A stretch of 64,000 bases of DNA from Glacieibacterium sp965200405 (GTDB lineage: Bacteria; Pseudomonadota; Alphaproteobacteria; Sphingomonadales; Sphingomonadaceae): positions 372,001-436,000 of the forward strand of contig NZ_OZ241356.1 of the NCBI RefSeq assembly GCF_965200405.1, read 5' to 3'. The translations under genes were made by a program, and so were the position numbers. Of the stretch, positions 36,674 through 46,291 are shown one piece after another (the stretch's first letter is position 1; the number at the start of each line of letters is the position of its first letter). Under the pieces are notes generated by a model, which searched no databases, was not told the DNA's origin, and saw only the letters and a program-made list of their open reading frames with translations.

Positions 36674-39226
36674 TCATCCGGCTTTCAGCCCGGCGCTAAG
36701 CTTCTCCGATAACGCCTTCAGTTCCCGGCCGGGCTCGACGATCACGGTCTGGCCACCGGCCCCCACGAAGCCGATCCTGGCCTCGTTCAGCGCTTCGATG
36801 ATCGAGATGTAGAGGTCGCTGCGGACCCGCGTCGCATCGCGTTGCGAGGCGACGAAGCCGAACGCGTTGAAGTTCACCGAGCCGCCCGGCGTCAGCGCAT
36901 CGACGAAGACCTTGGGTGCAGGCTCGTCGAGGACCTCCTCGGCCGCTTCCAGGACCTTGCGGATGACCAGGATGGCGCGGGGTGCCTCGCTGGCGGCGCC
37001 GATGCTGATCTGCAGCTGGACCCGGCCGCGCGGGTCGCCGAGCGTCTTGTTCTGCACCGGCTTGGTGATGAGGTCGGAGTTCGGCACGATCAGCGTCGTC
37101 TTGTCGGCCTGCAGGATCTCGGTGGCGCGGACGCGGATGCGCCTGACATCGCCCTCGACGCCGCCGACGTTGACCAGGTCGCCGACCTTGATCGGGCGCT
37201 CGACCAGCAGGATGATCCCCGAGACGAAGTTCTGGACGATCTGCTGGAGGCCGAAACCGATACCGACCGACAAGGCGCCGGCGATCAGCGCGATCTGGCT
37301 GAAACCGAGGCCCGCAGCGGTCAGCGCCCAGAGCACGACAGCACCGACACCGAGGTAGCGCACGCCGGTGCTGACCGAGTTGCGGACCCCGGCGTCCCAG
37401 TCGGTGACCGGCAGGAAGCGGCGGTCGAGCCAGCGTTGCGCCAGGTGAACGATGCCGAGGCCGAGCACCAGGCAACCGATCCCCGCGGCGAGGGAGCGCG
37501 GCGACAGCTCCAGCGAGCCGATCCGCAGCCCCTGCCCGACGCCGGCGATATGCGCGGTCAGGACATCGCCATTGCGCCCGAACGGCGTCAGCGCGAGGCT
37601 GAGCGTGCCGAGGACGATCAGAATCTGCAGCACCGCCGAGGTGATCACGCCCAGCTGGCTGACGGTGGCATGGCCGAGCGCCAGCGTGTGGGTCAGCAGC
37701 CGCCCGATCCAGCCGCCGGGCAGGAACAGCTCGCCCACCGCATCGTCGACGAAGCGCAGCAGCAGGAACGCCAGCGCGACCAGCACGCTGATCCAGAACA
37801 TTTGGGTCGACACCAGCAGCGCGAGCGTCGTGAACCCGGTGAACACCGAGCCGACGGTGACGATGATGGCGATGGTCAGCCCCAGCGCGACGAGCGTCAC
37901 CCCGGCGTTGCGCGGCGGCTCGGCGCTGCTCTCGTCGGGCCCGGCGTCCGGATGGTCCTCGCTCAATGCCAGCAGGATCAGGCCGGCGATCGACGCATAG
38001 GCGAGCGAGGTGATGCAATTGGCGGCGACGGTCGCAGCCAGGCTCGCGCCGACGACGCTGTTCAGCCGGCTGATCAGGAAGCCGGCACCGGTCAGCAGAG
38101 CCGTCAGCCACGACAGCGACCGCGTCCGGCTCGCCATGCGTTCGGACACGGTGAGCAGTCGGTTGGCCGGTACCTTGCCGCCCGCAAGTTGCCGGCTGAG
38201 CGCCAGGACCAGCGATCCCCAGAACACCGCGATCACCGCCGCCTGCACCAGCGCCGCGGCCTTCTCCGATAGCAGTGCCGCCCAGTTCAGCCCGAGATTG
38301 ACCACCACCGCGGCCATCCCGGGCAGGATCGTGTTGACCAGGACCGCGGCGATGGCCCGGGCGGACTGGCGGAAGCGCCGCACCTGCGCCTGCTCGTCGG
38401 TGAAGCGCCGGATCACCCGGAGCAACGCCAGCCGCAGCGGCATCGCCAGCGCGAACGCCAGTGCCAGTGCCAACGCCACGATAAACACCGCGCGCGCGTC
38501 GAGTGCCGCGACCGCCGTATCGAAGGCGTCGCTGGCGAGCCGCGACAGCCGCATCACATCGGCGCCCAGCGACCCGCCGAGCGACACCCAGAACCCGGCC
38601 TCCAGCGGCGACGCGGTGCGGTCGAAGGTCCGCGCATCGAACGCGGTCCGGCGCCGCTGCGACACTTCGGTGAAGCTGTGGTTCGCCGCGATCCCCGCCT
38701 GGCGGGCGCGCTGCACCTGTTCGGTCAACACCTGCCGCTGGTCCAGCAGCTCGCGGCGTTCGCGACGCTCGGCGGCATCGAGGCGCTTGCGCGGCTTGCC
38801 ATTGGCCAGTGTCAGGACGCGCAGCTTCGCATCGAGCGCGACGATTTCGCGGTCGCGGGCGCGCACGAAGCTGTCGGCGACCGCCTGCGCTGCCGAAGTC
38901 TGCTCGCGCAGTCGCGCCAGGCTGGCGTCGGTACTGGCCCCCACCGCCTGCTTTTGCAGGTTTGCGACGTCGCGGATCAGGCCGTTCAGGATCGCGATGT
39001 TCGGGTCGACGACCGGCAGCTGCTGCACCTGGACCGGCGGTATGGCCGGCGCGGCGATCACCGGGGCGGAGACGATCGGCGTCGGCGCCACCGCCGCCTG
39101 CGCCAATGCTGCGGAGGGGGCCAGTGCCGCGATCAAGCCCGCGATCGCCAGGCCGATCGACAGCCTGATCCCGCCTCGCCGGGTGGCAGCGCTGGGGCGC
39201 AAGTCGTTGGTCGAACTTCTAGCCAT
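36674..39226 (-). CDS. Large MscS-family mechanosensitive channel
   Basis: 850 residues from ATG 39226 (AGGTG upstream; the frame is open to 39286). A signal peptide ends at ALAQ, followed by a periplasmic region with a likely coiled coil (residues about 65-170, DAKLRVLTLANGKPRKRLDAAERRER region), then about ten membrane segments and the MscS core: SVGIGFGLQQIVQNFVSGIILLVERPIKVGDLVNV, the Gly/Ala-packed pore helix and beta domain. The architecture matches MscK/YjeP-like and DUF3772-type channels that release solutes on hypo-osmotic shock. It lies downstream of the molybdenum genes by 57 bp and upstream of the GAF kinase. Confidence 0.9.
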   Translation of the reverse strand: MARSSTNDLRPSAATRRGGIRLSIGLAIAGLIAALAPSAALAQAAVAPTPIVSAPVIAAPAIPPVQVQQLPVVDPNIAILNGLIRDVANLQKQAVGASTDASLARLREQTSAAQAVADSFVRARDREIVALDAKLRVLTLANGKPRKRLDAAERRERRELLDQRQVLTEQVQRARQAGIAANHSFTEVSQRRRTAFDARTFDRTASPLEAGFWVSLGGSLGADVMRLSRLASDAFDTAVAALDARAVFIVALALALAFALAMPLRLALLRVIRRFTDEQAQVRRFRQSARAIAAVLVNTILPGMAAVVVNLGLNWAALLSEKAAALVQAAVIAVFWGSLVLALSRQLAGGKVPANRLLTVSERMASRTRSLSWLTALLTGAGFLISRLNSVVGASLAATVAANCITSLAYASIAGLILLALSEDHPDAGPDESSAEPPRNAGVTLVALGLTIAIIVTVGSVFTGFTTLALLVSTQMFWISVLVALAFLLLRFVDDAVGELFLPGGWIGRLLTHTLALGHATVSQLGVITSAVLQILIVLGTLSLALTPFGRNGDVLTAHIAGVGQGLRIGSLELSPRSLAAGIGCLVLGLGIVHLAQRWLDRRFLPVTDWDAGVRNSVSTGVRYLGVGAVVLWALTAAGLGFSQIALIAGALSVGIGFGLQQIVQNFVSGIILLVERPIKVGDLVNVGGVEGDVRRIRVRATEILQADKTTLIVPNSDLITKPVQNKTLGDPRGRVQLQISIGAASEAPRAILVIRKVLEAAEEVLDEPAPKVFVDALTPGGSVNFNAFGFVASQRDATRVRSDLYISIIEALNEARIGFVGAGGQTVIVEPGRELKALSEKLSAGLKAG

Positions 39227-39282
39227 GATCACCTGGGCGCAACGTCGCTCCAGCCCCCAACGCCCGGAGCACCGTAACCGGG

Positions 39283-39840
39283 TCAATCAATCGTGTTTTG
39301 TACCCTTGGCACGATTGCATCGAGAGCGAGCAGATCGGCCTGCGTGTTGATGTTGGCGACGTCCGGGCCGGGCACGATCCTCGCATCGCAGCACGCGATC
39401 CAGCGGCGCAGCGACCGGTCATCCCCGCTGCTCAACTGCGCGTCGAGAGCCACCGCCAGGGATGCCGGCCAATATCCGCAGACCGGCAGGCCGGCGAATG
39501 CGGCAGCGCGCCCGGGCTCCTCCAGCAAGGTCGCGAGAATTTCGCCGCTGAGCTGCGGTGCGTCGCAGGGAACCGAAACGACGCCGTCGAACGACCCTGC
39601 TGCCGCGTCGGCAAGCGCTGCATTGAGCCCGGCGAGTGGCCCGAGCCCCGGTCCGGGACGATCCCATAGGCTGCGGAACCCGTCATGGATCCGGCCGACG
39701 ATGACCACCTCGGCCGCAACCGGGGCAAGCGCTGCGATGGCGTGGTCGATCAGCGTCCGCCCGGCATGCAGTGCCAGCGCCTTGTCGCCGCCGAACCGCG
39801 ACGACCGCCCGCCGGCGAGGACCACCCCGAGCAACCTCAC
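39283..39840 (-). CDS. mobA: Molybdenum cofactor guanylyltransferase
   Basis: 185 residues. The start is GTG 39840, which overlaps the fdhD stop by four bases (GTGA); the open frame extends much further only as antisense-like noise. The N-terminal nucleotide-binding loop LAGGRSSRFGGDKAL is the MobA signature, followed by GPLAGLNAAL and VPCDAPQL. MobA attaches GMP to molybdopterin to form the bis-MGD cofactor needed by formate dehydrogenase-like enzymes, matching the adjacent fdhF-like and fdhD genes. Translational coupling to fdhD is likely. Confidence 0.9.
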   Translation of the reverse strand: MRLLGVVLAGGRSSRFGGDKALALHAGRTLIDHAIAALAPVAAEVVIVGRIHDGFRSLWDRPGPGLGPLAGLNAALADAAAGSFDGVVSVPCDAPQLSGEILATLLEEPGRAAAFAGLPVCGYWPASLAVALDAQLSSGDDRSLRRWIACCDARIVPGPDVANINTQADLLALDAIVPRVQNTID

Positions 39841-40619
39841 GGCGCCGCCGCAACCAGCCGATCGGCGCCGCAGAACACCTCGAACCCGTCGTCGCGAACG
39901 ACTGCGGCAAGCGTGATCCCCGCCGCCTCGGCGACCCGGATGGCGAGCGCCGTCGGCGCCGAGATCGCCGCGATGGCCGCGACCCCCATGCGCGCCGTCT
40001 TCTGGACCATCTCCACCGATACCCGCGAGGTCAGCACGACGATCGCCCCGTCGAGCATCGAGGCGTCGACCGCCCCCGCCAGCTTGTCGAGCGCATTGTG
40101 GCGACCGACGTCCTCGCGCAGCATGACCAGCGCACCACCGTGCCACAGGCCCGCCGCATGGACCGCGCGCGTCGCCGCACCGAGCGGCTGATTGCCTCTC
40201 AGCCCGGCGACCGCATCGGTGAAGTCGGCAAGCGACCAGCGCGCCGACGACCTTACCGGCACCAGCGGCGGCAGCGCCTGCGCCAGGCTCTCGACGCCAC
40301 AGAGTCCGCAGCCGGTCCTGCCGACGACGGACCGCCGGCGCTCGAGATGGACGCGACCGGCATCGGCGCGCAGCCACATCCGGACTTCGATGCCATTCGA
40401 CTGGGCGACCACCTCGAGCGCCTCGATCTGCGCCAGGTCGTCGACGATCCCCTCGGTCAGGCTGAAACCCCGGCCAAGGTCCGCCAGATCGGCCGGCGTC
40501 GCCATCAGGACGGCATGCGTCGTCGCGTCATAGACCAGCGCGACCGGGACTTCCTCGGGCACTGTCCGGCTCGCAGCGTTCGCAACGCCGGCGCGGACCG
40601 CCGTACAGTCGACCTGCAT
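39837..40619 (-). CDS. fdhD: Formate dehydrogenase sulfurtransferase/accessory protein FdhD
   Basis: 260 residues. FdhD passes sulfur from cysteine desulfurase to the Mo-bis-MGD cofactor of formate dehydrogenases. Family landmarks seen are EVPVALVYDATTHAVLMATPADLADLGRGFSLTEGI, the functional cysteine motif GRTGCGLCG near residue 105, REDVGRHNALDKLAG, and VLTSRVSVEMVQKTARMGV. It starts 17 bp after the fdhF-like stop and overlaps mobA by four bases, so the three are translated from one message. Confidence 0.95.
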   Translation of the reverse strand: MQVDCTAVRAGVANAASRTVPEEVPVALVYDATTHAVLMATPADLADLGRGFSLTEGIVDDLAQIEALEVVAQSNGIEVRMWLRADAGRVHLERRRSVVGRTGCGLCGVESLAQALPPLVPVRSSARWSLADFTDAVAGLRGNQPLGAATRAVHAAGLWHGGALVMLREDVGRHNALDKLAGAVDASMLDGAIVVLTSRVSVEMVQKTARMGVAAIAAISAPTALAIRVAEAAGITLAAVVRDDGFEVFCGADRLVAAAP

Positions 40620-40636
40620 GCTTGCCGGGGCGAAGT

Positions 40637-43057
40637 TCAGGCCGGCACCTCGCGGACCTGCGACGCCGAGCGGGAGAGCGTCACCGGTATCGCCTTGTAC
40701 GCCGGGGTGTGCGCCTTGCGGTCGTGGTGGGCGAGCGGGACAATCGGATTGATCTCGGGGAAATACGCACCGCAGCAGCCGGGCGGGATGTCATAGGCGA
40801 CGATCTGCAACTGCTCGACGATGCGGTCGACGCCATCGCCGATCGCGGTGCGCATGTCGACATACTCGCCATCGCTCAGGCCGCGCGACGCGATGTCGTC
40901 GGGGTTCATGAAGACGACCATGCGCGTTCCCCGCACGCCGCGGAAGCGGTCGTAATAGCCGTAGACCGTGGTGTTGAACTGGTCGTTGCTGCGCAGCGTC
41001 GTCAACTGCAGCACGCCCTCGGCGCCAAAGCTGGCGACGTCGCCGGCGAACAGCTGGGTCGGCAACAGGAAGTTCGCCTTGCCGCTGCGCGTCGCCCATT
41101 TACGCTCGCGCGCCGCGACCGGACGGACGATGCCGCCCGGCTGGAACAGCTTGGCGTTGAAGTCCTTGAAGGTCGCCGGCCAGGTCGCCTCGATCGCGTC
41201 GCGGATGGTCGCATAGTCGCCGACCCAGTCGGTCCAGGGGATCCGCGGATTGGCCGGCAGCGTCGCCAGTGCGATGCCGGCGGTGATCGCGGCCTCCGAA
41301 AGCAGCGCCTCGCTGGCCGGCTTGACCTTGCCGCGGGAGCCGTGGAAGTGCGCCAGGCTGTCCTCGATCGACACCGCCTGCGGGCCGCTTGCCTGCTCGT
41401 CGATCTCGGTGCGGCCGAGGCAGGGCAGCAGGAACGCCACCTCGCCGTGCACGACATGGCTGCGATTGAGCTTGGTCGCGATAGCGACGGTCAGTCGCAG
41501 CTTGCGCCAGCCCGCCTCGACGACCACCGGATCGGGCACGGCGCGCAGGAAGTTGCCGCCCAGCGCCAGGAATGCCTTGACGCTGCCGTCGATCATCGCA
41601 CCGCAGGCCTTGACGGTGGTCAGCCCTTCCTCGCGCGGCGCAGTGAAGCCGTAAAGCTCCTCGAGCCGATCCAACGGCGCGAGCTCGGGCTTTTCGGTGA
41701 TCCCGACGGTACGCTGCCCCTGGACATTCGAATGTCCTCGGATCGCGCACACTCCGGCGCCCGCCTTGCCGATATTGCCGCGCAGCAACAGCAGGTTGAC
41801 GAACATCTGGACATTCTCGACGCCGGCAACGTGCTGGGTCAGGCCCATGCCGTACAGTCCCATGACGCGGTCGGCCCTGGCGTAGATCCCTGCCACATCT
41901 TCCATCGCGGCGCGGGTCAGGCCCGAGACGAGTTCGAGCGCGGCCCAGTCGGCGGCGCGGCAGTGATCGGCAAAGGCCTCGAAGCCGTGGGTATGTTCGG
42001 CGATGAAGTCATGATCGAGGACGCGGCGGTTCTGCTGGTTCGCAGCGGCGACCTTGATCGAGAAGCCGGCGTCGTCGCTGGTCGCCGCGGCGATCGCATC
42101 GCGGTCGGTGGCATGCGCCTGCCCTGCCGCGGCCGCAGCGTCGTCGGCCTCGATCAGCGCCTTGCAGACGCCGGTCAGCCAGGCGATGTCGCCGCCGGGT
42201 TTGACCCGGTGGATCGTCTCGGCGATCTCGGTCTCGGCCAACGTCGCCATCTCGACCGGCGACTGCGGGTTGGTGAAGCGTTCCAGCCCGCGCTCGCGCA
42301 GCGGGTTGAAGGCGATGATCCGCGCGCCGCGCTTCACCGCATCCTGCAACTGGTGGAGAATGCGCGGCGTCGACGTTCCCGGATTGTGAGCGACGTGGAG
42401 CATCAGGTCGCACTGCTCGAAGTCCTGCAGGCTGACCGTGCCGACCGAGACCCCGATGCTCTCCGGCAGCGCGACACTGGTCGATTCATGGCACATGTTC
42501 GAGCAGTCGGGCAGGTTGTTGGTGCCGTAGACGCGCGCTAGCAGCTGCCACAGATAGCTGGTCTCCAGCGATGCGCGACCGCTGGCGTAGAAGATCGTCT
42601 CGTCGGGATTGCCTGCCAACGCCTGCAGTTCGCGGCCGATCTCGGCGAATGCCGCTTCCCAGCTCACCGGCTCGTACTTGTCGGTCTCGGGGTTCCAGCG
42701 CATCGGCTCGGTTAGGCGCCCGGCCTCCTCCAGGTCGTAATCGCGCCAGCTTTCGAGTTCGGTCAGCGTGTGCTCCGCAAGGAAACTCTGGTCGGCGCGC
42801 CGGCTGGTTGTCTCCCACGCCGTCGCCTTCGCGCCGTTCTCGCAGAACTCGGCGGGCAGCGGTTGCGCCGGCTTGGCCCAGGCGCACGACGGGCACATGA
42901 AGCCGTCGGGCTTGTTCTGGTGCGTCAGCAGCGTGCTGTCGCGGACCAGCACGCCTTCGCGCGCCAGGATTTCGGTGACCGAGCGTAGCGAGCCGTAACC
43001 GCCGGCCGGGCCTTTGTAGGGCGCGATCACCGGCTTGGCGCGTGGACCGTTATGCAT
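40637..43057 (-). CDS. FdhF/YdeP-type molybdopterin oxidoreductase
   Basis: 806 residues, soluble. The N-terminal KPDGFMCPSCAWAKP segment and NNLPDCSNMCHESTSVALPESIG are characteristic of the FdhF/YdeP subfamily; the Cys in LPDCSN is the probable Mo ligand, where Sec/Cys sits in formate dehydrogenase H. Later blocks include LYGMGLTQHVAGVENVQM, NLLLLRGNIGKAGAGVCAIRGHSNVQG and NDQFNTTVYGYYDRFRG in the C-terminal pterin-binding region. Only one CxxC is seen at the N-terminus, so the usual four-cysteine iron-sulfur cluster is doubtful. Formate oxidation is not certain; the E. coli YdeP relative is linked to acid resistance. Overlaps moaB by eight bases. Confidence 0.9.
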   Translation of the reverse strand: MHNGPRAKPVIAPYKGPAGGYGSLRSVTEILAREGVLVRDSTLLTHQNKPDGFMCPSCAWAKPAQPLPAEFCENGAKATAWETTSRRADQSFLAEHTLTELESWRDYDLEEAGRLTEPMRWNPETDKYEPVSWEAAFAEIGRELQALAGNPDETIFYASGRASLETSYLWQLLARVYGTNNLPDCSNMCHESTSVALPESIGVSVGTVSLQDFEQCDLMLHVAHNPGTSTPRILHQLQDAVKRGARIIAFNPLRERGLERFTNPQSPVEMATLAETEIAETIHRVKPGGDIAWLTGVCKALIEADDAAAAAGQAHATDRDAIAAATSDDAGFSIKVAAANQQNRRVLDHDFIAEHTHGFEAFADHCRAADWAALELVSGLTRAAMEDVAGIYARADRVMGLYGMGLTQHVAGVENVQMFVNLLLLRGNIGKAGAGVCAIRGHSNVQGQRTVGITEKPELAPLDRLEELYGFTAPREEGLTTVKACGAMIDGSVKAFLALGGNFLRAVPDPVVVEAGWRKLRLTVAIATKLNRSHVVHGEVAFLLPCLGRTEIDEQASGPQAVSIEDSLAHFHGSRGKVKPASEALLSEAAITAGIALATLPANPRIPWTDWVGDYATIRDAIEATWPATFKDFNAKLFQPGGIVRPVAARERKWATRSGKANFLLPTQLFAGDVASFGAEGVLQLTTLRSNDQFNTTVYGYYDRFRGVRGTRMVVFMNPDDIASRGLSDGEYVDMRTAIGDGVDRIVEQLQIVAYDIPPGCCGAYFPEINPIVPLAHHDRKAHTPAYKAIPVTLSRSASQVREVPA

Positions 43058-43610
43058 TGGCCAACTCCTGGCGGTGCTCGTCGAGCCTCGGCATCATGTC
43101 GACGAGGTTGCACGGCAAATGCCGGCTGTCGAGTTGCGGACCGATGACCTTGTCCCAGCCGTCGCGCACCGCGCCGTTCGAACCGGGCAGGCAGAACACA
43201 TAGGTCGTCCCCACCACGCCGGCGGTGGCACGGCTGGCGAGGGTCGACAGACCGACCGACTGGTAGCTGACGAGATGAAAGATCGCCGCAAAGCCTTCGA
43301 TGCGCTTGTCGAACAGCGGCTCGACGGCCTCGGGCGTGCGGTCGCGGCCCGACAGGCCGGTGCCGCCGGTGCTGACCACCACGTCGACGCCGCCGCCGTC
43401 GCTCCAGCCCTGGACGGCGGCCCGGATCGCGGTCACCTCGTCGCGCACCAGCATGCGGTCGGCGAGCCGGTGGCCGTCCCGCTCGATCATCGCCACCAGC
43501 AAGTCGCCGCTGGTATCGGTGGCGGCGCTGCGAGTGTCCGAGACGGTCAGTACCGCAACCCTGACCGGTCGCCGCTCACCCTCGCCGATGCGTCCGCCCG
43601 GTTGCAGCAT
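43050..43610 (-). CDS. moaB: Molybdopterin adenylyltransferase-type protein MoaB
   Basis: 186 residues. Typical MoaB/MogA fold features: VRVAVLTVSDTRS, DGHRLADRMLVRDEVTAI, VVVSTGGTGLSGRDRTPEAVEPLFDKRIEGF (TGGTG loop), and VFCLPGSNGAVRDGWDKVI. It adenylates molybdopterin before molybdate insertion, or acts as a MoaB homologue of that step. It is the first gene of the operon moaB, fdhF-like, fdhD, mobA, with its 3' end overlapping the fdhF-like start. Confidence 0.93.
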   Translation of the reverse strand: MLQPGGRIGEGERRPVRVAVLTVSDTRSAATDTSGDLLVAMIERDGHRLADRMLVRDEVTAIRAAVQGWSDGGGVDVVVSTGGTGLSGRDRTPEAVEPLFDKRIEGFAAIFHLVSYQSVGLSTLASRATAGVVGTTYVFCLPGSNGAVRDGWDKVIGPQLDSRHLPCNLVDMMPRLDEHRQELANA

Positions 43611-43758
43611 GTGTCCGACACCTCAATGTACTGCAACGGGGAACGTCGCCCGGACGGCGCCGTTCCCGGCTACCGCGGTGCGCGGACGATATAGCCGACG
43701 CCGCCTTGTCGCGAGGTGATCCACGCCGTGCGGCAACCCACCGCGGCGGCAGGCCAGG

Positions 43759-45162
43759 CTATTGCACGGCGCTCAGGCGCCGGATGCTGACCCCGGCCGC
43801 GGCGAGGGCGAGCACGGCGGCCACCCACAGAGGAATGACGCTGGATGGACCGGCGCGGTGGAACAGCAGCGCGACCAGCAGCGCACCGGCGGTCTGCCCG
43901 ACCAGCCGCGCCGTCGCCAGCATACCGGCCGCCGCCCCGCTGCGCTCCGCCGGCGCGAGACCCAGCATCGTCCGGTTGTTGGGCGTCTGGAAAAGCCCGA
44001 AGCCGATGCCGCACACGGCGGTCGCCAGCACCAGCACGATCGCACCCGCCCCCGGATGCAGCAGGGCCAGCCCCGCCAGACCGACCGCCAGCAGGCCAAG
44101 GCCGATGCCGCCCAGCAGCCCTGCCGGAAACCGCTCGACCAGCCGGCCCGCGATCGGCGCCGCAACCGCCACGCCCAATGGCAACGGCGTCATCAGCAGC
44201 CCGGTCTCGACCCGGTCGAAGCCGAAGCGCTCCTGCAGGATGAACGGCAGGGAGACTCCGGCCATCATCATCGCGGCAAAGGACAGCGACGATGTCGCGT
44301 AGGACAGGCGCAGGATCGGCAGCCGCAGCAGGTCGAGCGGCACCAACGGCGCAACCTGCCCGCGCGACCGCCTGACCAGCATGACACCGGCGGCGACCGC
44401 GACCGCGACCTCGGCGATGGTCAGCAGCGACAGCGTCGAATGGGCGACGTCCGAAGCGGCGAGGAAGATCGCGCCGAAGGTCACGGCATTGAGCAGCGCC
44501 GAATAGATGTCGAAGCGGTTGCCGCTACGGGGCGTCAGCGGCAGGCAGCGATAGCCGATGACCAGCGACAGCAAACCCAGCGGCACGTTGACCGCGAACA
44601 GCCAGCGCCACGATGCCACCGACAGGATCGCCGCCGCGATGGTGGGGCCGGCGGCGGACGAAACCGCGACGACCAGCGCGTTATAGCCGATGCCGCGGCC
44701 GAGCATCGACCGCGGATAGGTGAAGCGCACCAGCGCGCCGTTGATCGCCATCACCCCGGCTGCGCCAAAGCCCTGGGCGAAGCGCGCCACGGCCAGCTCG
44801 CCCAGGGTCTGCGACAGGACGCAGCCGATCGAGGCGATGGCGAACACCGACAGCCCGACCATGTAGACGCGGCGGTGGCCGGCGATATCGCCGAGCATGG
44901 CGATCGGCAGCAGGCTGATGGTTATCGCGATCTGATAGGCGTTGATGACCCAGATCGACGACGCCGCGCTGGCGCCGAGGTCACGGGCGATCGTCGGCAG
45001 CGCGATATTGGCAATCGAGCTGTCGAGGACCGACATCGCCACCGCCAGCCAGATCGCCAGCACCGCCCAATAGCGGCGCGGCGTCGGTACTCCGGAGACA
45101 TCCTCGAGCGGCTTGGCCGCGGCAGCGAAGGAGCCTGCGGTCTGGACGCGGGCCTCAAGCAT
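43759..45162 (-). CDS. MFS efflux transporter, DHA2-like (14 TM)
   Basis: 467 residues with about 14 hydrophobic segments. The N-terminal motif LDSSIANIALPTIARDLGAS resembles motif D1 of the drug/H+ antiporter-2 family, and GDIAGHRRVYMVGL is a motif A variant. Late segments include LLMTPLPLGVAVAAPIAGRLVERF and FGLFQTPNNRTML. Probably exports a toxic compound. It starts eight bases inside the end of the proline iminopeptidase gene, so the two are co-expressed. The substrate is not inferable. Confidence 0.9.
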   Translation of the reverse strand: MLEARVQTAGSFAAAAKPLEDVSGVPTPRRYWAVLAIWLAVAMSVLDSSIANIALPTIARDLGASAASSIWVINAYQIAITISLLPIAMLGDIAGHRRVYMVGLSVFAIASIGCVLSQTLGELAVARFAQGFGAAGVMAINGALVRFTYPRSMLGRGIGYNALVVAVSSAAGPTIAAAILSVASWRWLFAVNVPLGLLSLVIGYRCLPLTPRSGNRFDIYSALLNAVTFGAIFLAASDVAHSTLSLLTIAEVAVAVAAGVMLVRRSRGQVAPLVPLDLLRLPILRLSYATSSLSFAAMMMAGVSLPFILQERFGFDRVETGLLMTPLPLGVAVAAPIAGRLVERFPAGLLGGIGLGLLAVGLAGLALLHPGAGAIVLVLATAVCGIGFGLFQTPNNRTMLGLAPAERSGAAAGMLATARLVGQTAGALLVALLFHRAGPSSVIPLWVAAVLALAAAGVSIRRLSAVQ

Positions 45163-46123
45163 CGGTCGACGGCGATCCGGCGAAGCGATCGGTGGCGCGG
45201 ATCAGCTGGTCGAGGATACCGGGCTCCGAATAGGCATGGCCGGCGCCCTCGACCAGGTGGAATTCGGCGTTCGGCCACGCCTTATGTAGCTCCCACGCCG
45301 AACGCGCCGGGCAGGCCATGTCGTAGCGCCCCTGCACGATGACCCCCGGGATATCGCGCAATCGCCCGGCATCGCGCAGCAACTGCCCCTCCTCCAGCCA
45401 GCCGCCATGGACGAAATAATGGTTCTCGATCCGCGCGAAGGCTAGGGCGAAGTGGGCGTCGGCAAAGCTCGAGGTGAGCGCAGGATCGGGCAGCAGCGTG
45501 ATCGTCTGCCCCTCCCACAGCGCCCAAGCCTGCGCCGCGACCAGTTGCGCCGTCGTATCGCTGCCGGTCAAGCGGCGGCGATAGGCAGCGGCAAGGTCGC
45601 CGCGCTCCGCCTCCGGGATCGGCGCCAGGAACTGCTCCCACTTGTCCGGAAAGATCTCGGAAGCGCCGAACTGGTAATACCAGTCGAGCTCGGCCCGGCC
45701 GACCATGAACACGCCGCGCACGATCAGCTCGCTGACGCGCTCCGGGTGGGTCTCGGCATAGGCCAGCGCCAGCGTCGAGCCCCAGGAGCCGCCGAAGACC
45801 TGCCATTGCTCGACGCCCGTCATGGCGCGCAGCCGCTCGATATCGGCAACCAGGTGCCAGGTAGTGTTCGCCTCCAGACCGGCGTGCGGTGTCGAGCGGC
45901 CGCAACCGCGCTGGTCGAACAGCAGGACGTCGTAGCGCGCCGGGTCGAACAGCCGGCGGTGGCTCGGCGAGATGCCGCCGCCGGGGCCACCGTGCAGGAA
46001 CACCGCCGGCTTGCCGCCCCGCGTGCCGCTCCGTTCGAAGTACACGGCGTGACCGTCGCCGACGTCGAGCATCCCGGTCTCATACGGCTCGATCGGCGGA
46101 TACAGCGTGCGAAGTTCGGTCAT
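45155..46123 (-). CDS. pip: Proline iminopeptidase
   Basis: 322 residues from ATG 46123 (the frame is open to 46168). An alpha/beta hydrolase with oxyanion region FLHGGPGGG, DQRGCGRS, nucleophile elbow FGGSWGSTLAL (Ser in GGSWGS), and the late catalytic His in EGAGHAYSEPG; the Asp lies in VQGRYDMACP. This is the S33 signature; the enzyme removes N-terminal proline from peptides. The gene is followed by an overlapping MFS transporter. No signal peptide, so a cytoplasmic location is expected. Confidence 0.93.
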   Translation of the reverse strand: MTELRTLYPPIEPYETGMLDVGDGHAVYFERSGTRGGKPAVFLHGGPGGGISPSHRRLFDPARYDVLLFDQRGCGRSTPHAGLEANTTWHLVADIERLRAMTGVEQWQVFGGSWGSTLALAYAETHPERVSELIVRGVFMVGRAELDWYYQFGASEIFPDKWEQFLAPIPEAERGDLAAAYRRRLTGSDTTAQLVAAQAWALWEGQTITLLPDPALTSSFADAHFALAFARIENHYFVHGGWLEEGQLLRDAGRLRDIPGVIVQGRYDMACPARSAWELHKAWPNAEFHLVEGAGHAYSEPGILDQLIRATDRFAGSPSTDA

Positions 46124-46291
46124 GTCAGATCCTCGTCTCGTCTGCGGGCGACGCGCTCGTTGATGCATAGCAGCAGCAGGCTCGGCGGCCAGTGATGTTG
46201 CTGGTGCGACTTCGCTGTCCGACGCCCGTTCAAGCTTGTGGCGGGACGGGTCAGGCCAGGAACGATGAGCCGCCCCGCGCCGGACGCCGCC

